Below are positions 18,501 through 21,074 of a stretch of DNA of 21,074 bases, piece after piece. The stretch comes from Chromera velia (taxonomy: Eukaryota > Sar > Chromeraceae), in NCBI GenBank assembly GCA_018398765.1, contig JAHBMJ010002231.1, forward strand, positions 1 through 21,074, read 5' to 3'. The notes beneath the pieces were generated by a model. That model saw only the letters and a list, made by a program, of their open reading frames with translations. It had not been told where the DNA came from and did no database searches. Position 1 is the stretch's first letter, and each line of letters begins with the position of its first letter. Both the position numbers and the translations under genes were made by a program.

Positions 18501-21074
18501 GCTGTCTTTGACAAGCATGGGACGTTTGGGGTCCTCGCTGTCTCTGACCAGCTTTGCGATGCTCGGGTCGTCGCTGTCCGTGACTGGTTTCACGGACCTT
18601 GGCTCCTCTCTGTCTTTGACAAGCATGGGACGTTTGGGGTCGTCGCTGTCTCTGACGAGCTTTGCGATGCTTGGATCGTCGCTGTCTTTGACAAGCATGG
18701 GACGTTTGGGGTCCTCGCTGTCTCTGACCAGCTTTGCGATGCTCGGGTCGTCGCTGTCAGTGACTGGTTTCACTGAGCTGGGCTCCTCGCTGTCTTTGAC
18801 AAGCATTGGACGTTTGGGGTCCTCGCTGTCACTGACCAGCTTTGCGATGCTTGGGTCGTCACTGTCCGTGACTGGATTCACTGAGCTGGGGTCCTCGCTG
18901 TCTTTGACAAGCATGGGACGTTTGGGGTCGTCGCTGTCTCTGACCAGCTTTGCGATGCTCGGGTCGTCGCTGTCCGTGACTGGTTTCACTGAGCTGGGGT
19001 CCTCGCTGTCTTTGACAAGCATGGGACGTTTGGGGTCGTCGCTGTCCGTGACTGGTTTCACTGAGCTTGGGTCCTCGCTGTCTTTAACAAGCATGGGACG
19101 TTTGGGGTCCTCACTGTCTCTGACCAGCTTTGCGATGCTCGGGTCGTCGCTGTCCGTGACTGGTTTCACTGAGCTGGGGTCGTCGCTGTCTTTGACAAGC
19201 ATGGGACGTTTGGGGTCCTCGCTGTCTCTGACCAGCTTTGCGATGCTTGGGTCGTCGCTGTCTTTGACAAGCATGGGACGTTTGGGGTCCTCGCTGTCTC
19301 TGACCAGCTTTGCGATGCTCGGGTCGTCGCTGTCCGTGACTGCTTTCACTGAGCTGGGGTCGTCGCTGTCTCTGACAAGCATGGGACGTTTGGGGTCCTC
19401 TCTGTCTCTGACCAACTTTGCGATGCTCGGGTCGTCGCTGTCTGTGACTGGTTTCACTGAGCTCGGCTCCTCGCTGTCTTTGACGAGCATGGGACGTTTG
19501 GGGTCCTCGCTGTCTCTGACCAGCTTTGCGATGCTCGGGTCGTCGCTGTCCGTGACTGGTTTCACTGAGCTGGGCTCCTCGCTGTCTTTGACAAGCATGG
19601 GACGTTTGGGGTCGTCGCTGTCTCTGACGAGCTTTGCGATGCTTGGGTCGTCGCTGTCTTTGACAAGCATGGGACGTTTGGGGTCCTCGCTGTCTGTGAC
19701 CAGCTTTGCGATGCTCGGGTCGTCGCTGTCGGTGACTGGTTTCACTGAGCTGGGGTCCTCGCTGTCTTTGACAAGGATGGGACGTTTGGGGTCGTCGCTG
19801 TCTCTGACCAGCTTTGCGATGCTTGGGTCCTCGCTGTCCGTGACTGGTTTCACTGAGCTGGGGTCCTCGCTGTCTTTGACCAGCATGGGACGTTTGGGGT
19901 CCTCTCTGTCTCTGACCAGCTTTGCGATGCTCGGGTCGTCGCTGTCCGTGACTGGTTTCACTGAGCTGGGGTCCTCGCTGTCTTTGACAAGCATGGGACG
20001 TTTGGGGTCCTCTCTGTCTCTGACCAGCTTTGCGATGCTTGGATCGTCGCTGTCTGTGACTGGTTTCACTGAGCTTGGGTCCTCGCTGTCTTTGACGAGC
20101 ATGGGACGTTTCGGGTCGTCGCTGTCTCTGACGAGCTTTGCGATGCTCGGGTCGTCGCTGTCCGTGACTGGTTTCACTGAGCTGGGGTCCTCGCTGTCTT
20201 TGACAAGCCTGGGACGTTTGGGGTCGTCGCTGTCTCTGACCAGCTTTGCGATGCTCGGGTCGTCGCTGTCCGTGACTGGTTTCACTGAGCTTGGGTCCTC
20301 GCTGTCTTTGACGAGCATGGGACGTTTGGGGTCGTCGCTGTCTCTGACAAGCTTCGCGATGCTCGGGTCGTCGCTGTCTGTGACTGGTTTCACTGAGCTG
20401 GGGTCCTCGCTGTCTTTGACAAGCATGGGACGTTTGGGGTCGTCGCTGTCTCTGACGAGCTTTGCGATGCTCGGGTCGTCGCTGTCTTTGACAAGGATGG
20501 GACGTTTGGGGTCCTCGCTGTCTGTGACCAGCTTTGCGATGCTCGGGTCGTCGCTGTCGGTGACTGGTTTCACTGAGCTNCTGTCTCTGACCAGCTTTGC
20601 GATGCTCGGGTCGTCGCTGTCCGTGACTGGTTTCACTGAGCTGGGGTCCTCGCTGTCTTTGACAAGCATGGGACGTTTGGGGTCCTCTCTGTCTCTGACC
20701 AGCTTTGCGATGCTCGGGTCGTCGCTGTCGGTGACTGGTTTCACTGAGCTGGGGTCCTCGCTGTCTTTGACAAGCATGGGACGTTTGGGGTCGTCGCTGT
20801 CTCTGACCAGCTTTGCGATGCTCGGGTCGTCGCTGTCCGTGACTGGTTTCACTGAGCTTGGCTCCTCGCTGTCTTTGACAAGCATGGGACGTTTGGGGTC
20901 GTCGCTGTCTCTGACCAGCTTTGCGATGCTCGGGTCGTCACTGTCGGTGACTGGCTTCACGGAGCTGGGGTCCTCGCTGTCTTTGACAAGCATGGGACGT
21001 TTGGGGTCCTCGCTGTCTCTGACCAGCTTTGCGATGCTCGGGTCGTCGCTGTCCGTGACTGGTTTCACTGAGCT
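8419..21074 (+). CDS. Giant secreted 12-residue-repeat (LGSSLS) protein, 14 exons, 3' partial
   Basis: Exons: 8419-8575, 8989-9041, 9468-9514, 9829-9880, 10116-10161, 10500-10537, 10749-10833, 11271-11328, 11583-11629, 11976-12066, 12392-12432, 12872-12934, 13279-13350, 13793 to beyond 21074. At least 2710 codons lie in the window. Exon 1 encodes a signal peptide (hydrophobic core FLFLICMACLALL, cleavage after AEA) and WYAVTNDGTIIFLGP. Exons 2-4 encode a leader with WDIYNDATNDDTLRI and KYTDGTDYVSLTT. This resembles the head of viral/phage beta-helical fibre proteins (my recollection, not searched). From exon 5 on the protein is tandem modules V-x-x-F-x-x-L-G-S-S-L-S, for example VRSFARLGSSLS. 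Each module is two hexads, which suggests a beta-solenoid; this is inferred. All intron phases match, and every junction from exon 4 on keeps exact 12-residue spacing. Introns are 211-442 nt; 12 of 13 acceptors are TGCAG. The function is unknown; an extracellular fibre, wall or adhesin role is likely. The start codon is the least certain point. Confidence 0.75.
8585..8623 (+). repeat. (GT)n then (GA)n microsatellite in intron 1
   Basis: About 12 GT dinucleotides followed by GA dinucleotides, nine nucleotides after the first donor. Confidence 0.95.
9071..9208 (+). repeat. Compound CT/GT/GA microsatellite in intron 2
   Basis: Alternating blocks of (CT)n, (TG)n and (GA)n, with AGTGAGTG interruptions occurring twice. 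The block pair GA-GTGAGTGAGTG-TG is duplicated. Confidence 0.95.
9963..10020 (+). repeat. Poly-C, unresolved N, then (TG)n/(TGCG)n in intron 4
   Basis: A run of about 15 C, a single N at 9979, about 14 TG dinucleotides and GTGC units. The N marks an unresolved point in low-complexity sequence. It is intronic, so the protein model is unaffected. Confidence 0.95.
10454..10497 (+). repeat. TG/TATG/TA-rich tract ending at the exon 6 acceptor
   Basis: TG, TATG and TA repeats lead directly into the gtgtgtgcag acceptor of the 38-nt exon 6. The UG-rich tract takes the place of a classical polypyrimidine tract. Confidence 0.85.
11483..11533 (+). repeat. (TG)n/(CG)n microsatellite in intron 8
   Basis: About 20 TG dinucleotides followed by CG dinucleotides, about 50 nt upstream of the exon 9 acceptor. 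Confidence 0.95.
12295..12363 (+). repeat. (TGCG)n/(TG)n microsatellite in intron 10
   Basis: GTGC units, TATG-interrupted TG units and a pure TG run, ending about 30 nt before the exon 11 acceptor. Confidence 0.95.
12511..12564 (+). repeat. (CT)n then (GT)n microsatellite in intron 11
   Basis: A pure CT block passes directly into a GT block, in the same sense-strand orientation as the other intronic tracts. Confidence 0.95.
13534..13611 (+). repeat. Purine-rich tract in intron 13
   Basis: An almost unbroken A/G stretch (aaagagaagaaaaaagcag and onward) in the last intron before the giant exon. It is the opposite composition to all other introns of the gene, which are T/C/G-rich on this strand. 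Confidence 0.85.
13793..21074 (+). repeat. Coding tandem array, 36-nt units in 108-nt triads (exon 14)
   Basis: The exon begins with a transition module (VRDFSTLGSSLS) and LRSMGRLGSSLS, then settles into a three-module cycle: C = LTSFAMLGSSLS, A = VTGFTELGSSLS, B = LTSMGRLGSSLS. About 202 modules fit in 7282 nt, and the register is exact from 13793 to the N at 20580. Differences between copies are mainly at third codon positions of the plus frame (TCG/TCC/TCT, ACA/ACC/ACG, GGG/GGC, CTG/TTG). A few triads have lost module A (C directly to B, for example near 17945, 18665, 19245, 19640 and 20465) or module C (near 15690 and 19040). The array runs off the right edge. Confidence 0.95.
20580..20580 (+). 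other. Single N: collapsed gap inside the array
   Basis: The N replaces the third base of a Leu codon in module A. The next bases resume at position 11 of a module, so G8-S9-S10 and probably one B module (45 nt), plus possibly any multiple of 36 nt, are missing. The frame survives, but the true length of the array is unknown. Confidence 0.8.

Noticed and set aside
13779-21068. Minus-strand 2429-codon open frame with DSDDP-type repeats
   Set aside because: Changes between copies are non-synonymous in this frame and silent in the plus frame. The plus frame continues correctly spliced upstream exons; no minus-strand counterparts exist there.
13793-21074. CRISPR-like array because the unit is 36 nt
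   Set aside because: The units are directly contiguous with no unique spacers, they translate as a protein in register, and the context is a eukaryotic gene.
1-21074. tRNA, rRNA, bacterial promoters, terminators or operons
   Set aside because: No cloverleaf, rRNA core sequence or Shine-Dalgarno/terminator pattern was seen, and the gene structure is eukaryotic.

Overview
The window is eukaryotic nuclear DNA, most likely from a unicellular alga. The evidence is GT-AG introns with a uniform TGCAG acceptor, exons as short as 38 nt, dense microsatellites and no bacterial operon layout. A chromerid alveolate such as Chromera is my best guess. It rests only on a remembered resemblance to families of 'LGSSLSV' repeat proteins and was not checked by search.

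Layout. (1) 1-818: no gene I can name; a short open frame, small palindromes and a (CAAAT)n tract. (2) 819-5654, minus strand: one broken or poorly assembled STAND/NLR-type gene. Its N-terminus resembles a DisA_N/DAC nucleotide-cyclase fold without the catalytic RHR motif. An NB-ARC NTPase, a winged-helix-like segment and a long helical C-terminus follow. The reading frame jumps at least three times, and at least one real intron is present. (3) 5655-8418: the divergent intergenic region between the two genes, with a probable foldback/MITE-like element near 6040-6405 and an open upstream extension of the next gene. (4) 8419 to beyond 21074, plus strand: the main feature, a 14-exon gene for a secreted giant repeat protein. 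Exons 1-4 encode a signal peptide and a leader resembling the 'YNDATNDDLR' head of viral or phage fibre proteins. Exons 5-13 (38-91 nt each) encode 15 divergent copies of a 12-residue module. Exon 14 is a single open exon of at least 7.28 kb holding about 202 near-identical copies, arranged as 36-residue triads.

The exon model was built by hand. With canonical GT and AG dinucleotides, every junction from exon 4 to exon 14 restores an exact 12-residue module and every intron phase matches. This ruler also located a 38-nt micro-exon. Twelve of 13 donors in this gene read GTC rather than GTA/GTG, mostly GTCAGT, and the same GTCAGT donor appears in the neighbouring NLR gene.

The longest stop-free stretch with both ends inside the window is on the minus strand of the array (2429 codons). 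It is a shadow: unit-to-unit changes are synonymous in the plus frame but swap D/E and S/R in the minus frame. The two genes have no demonstrable functional link. One looks like an intracellular sensor and the other like a secreted or surface fibre.
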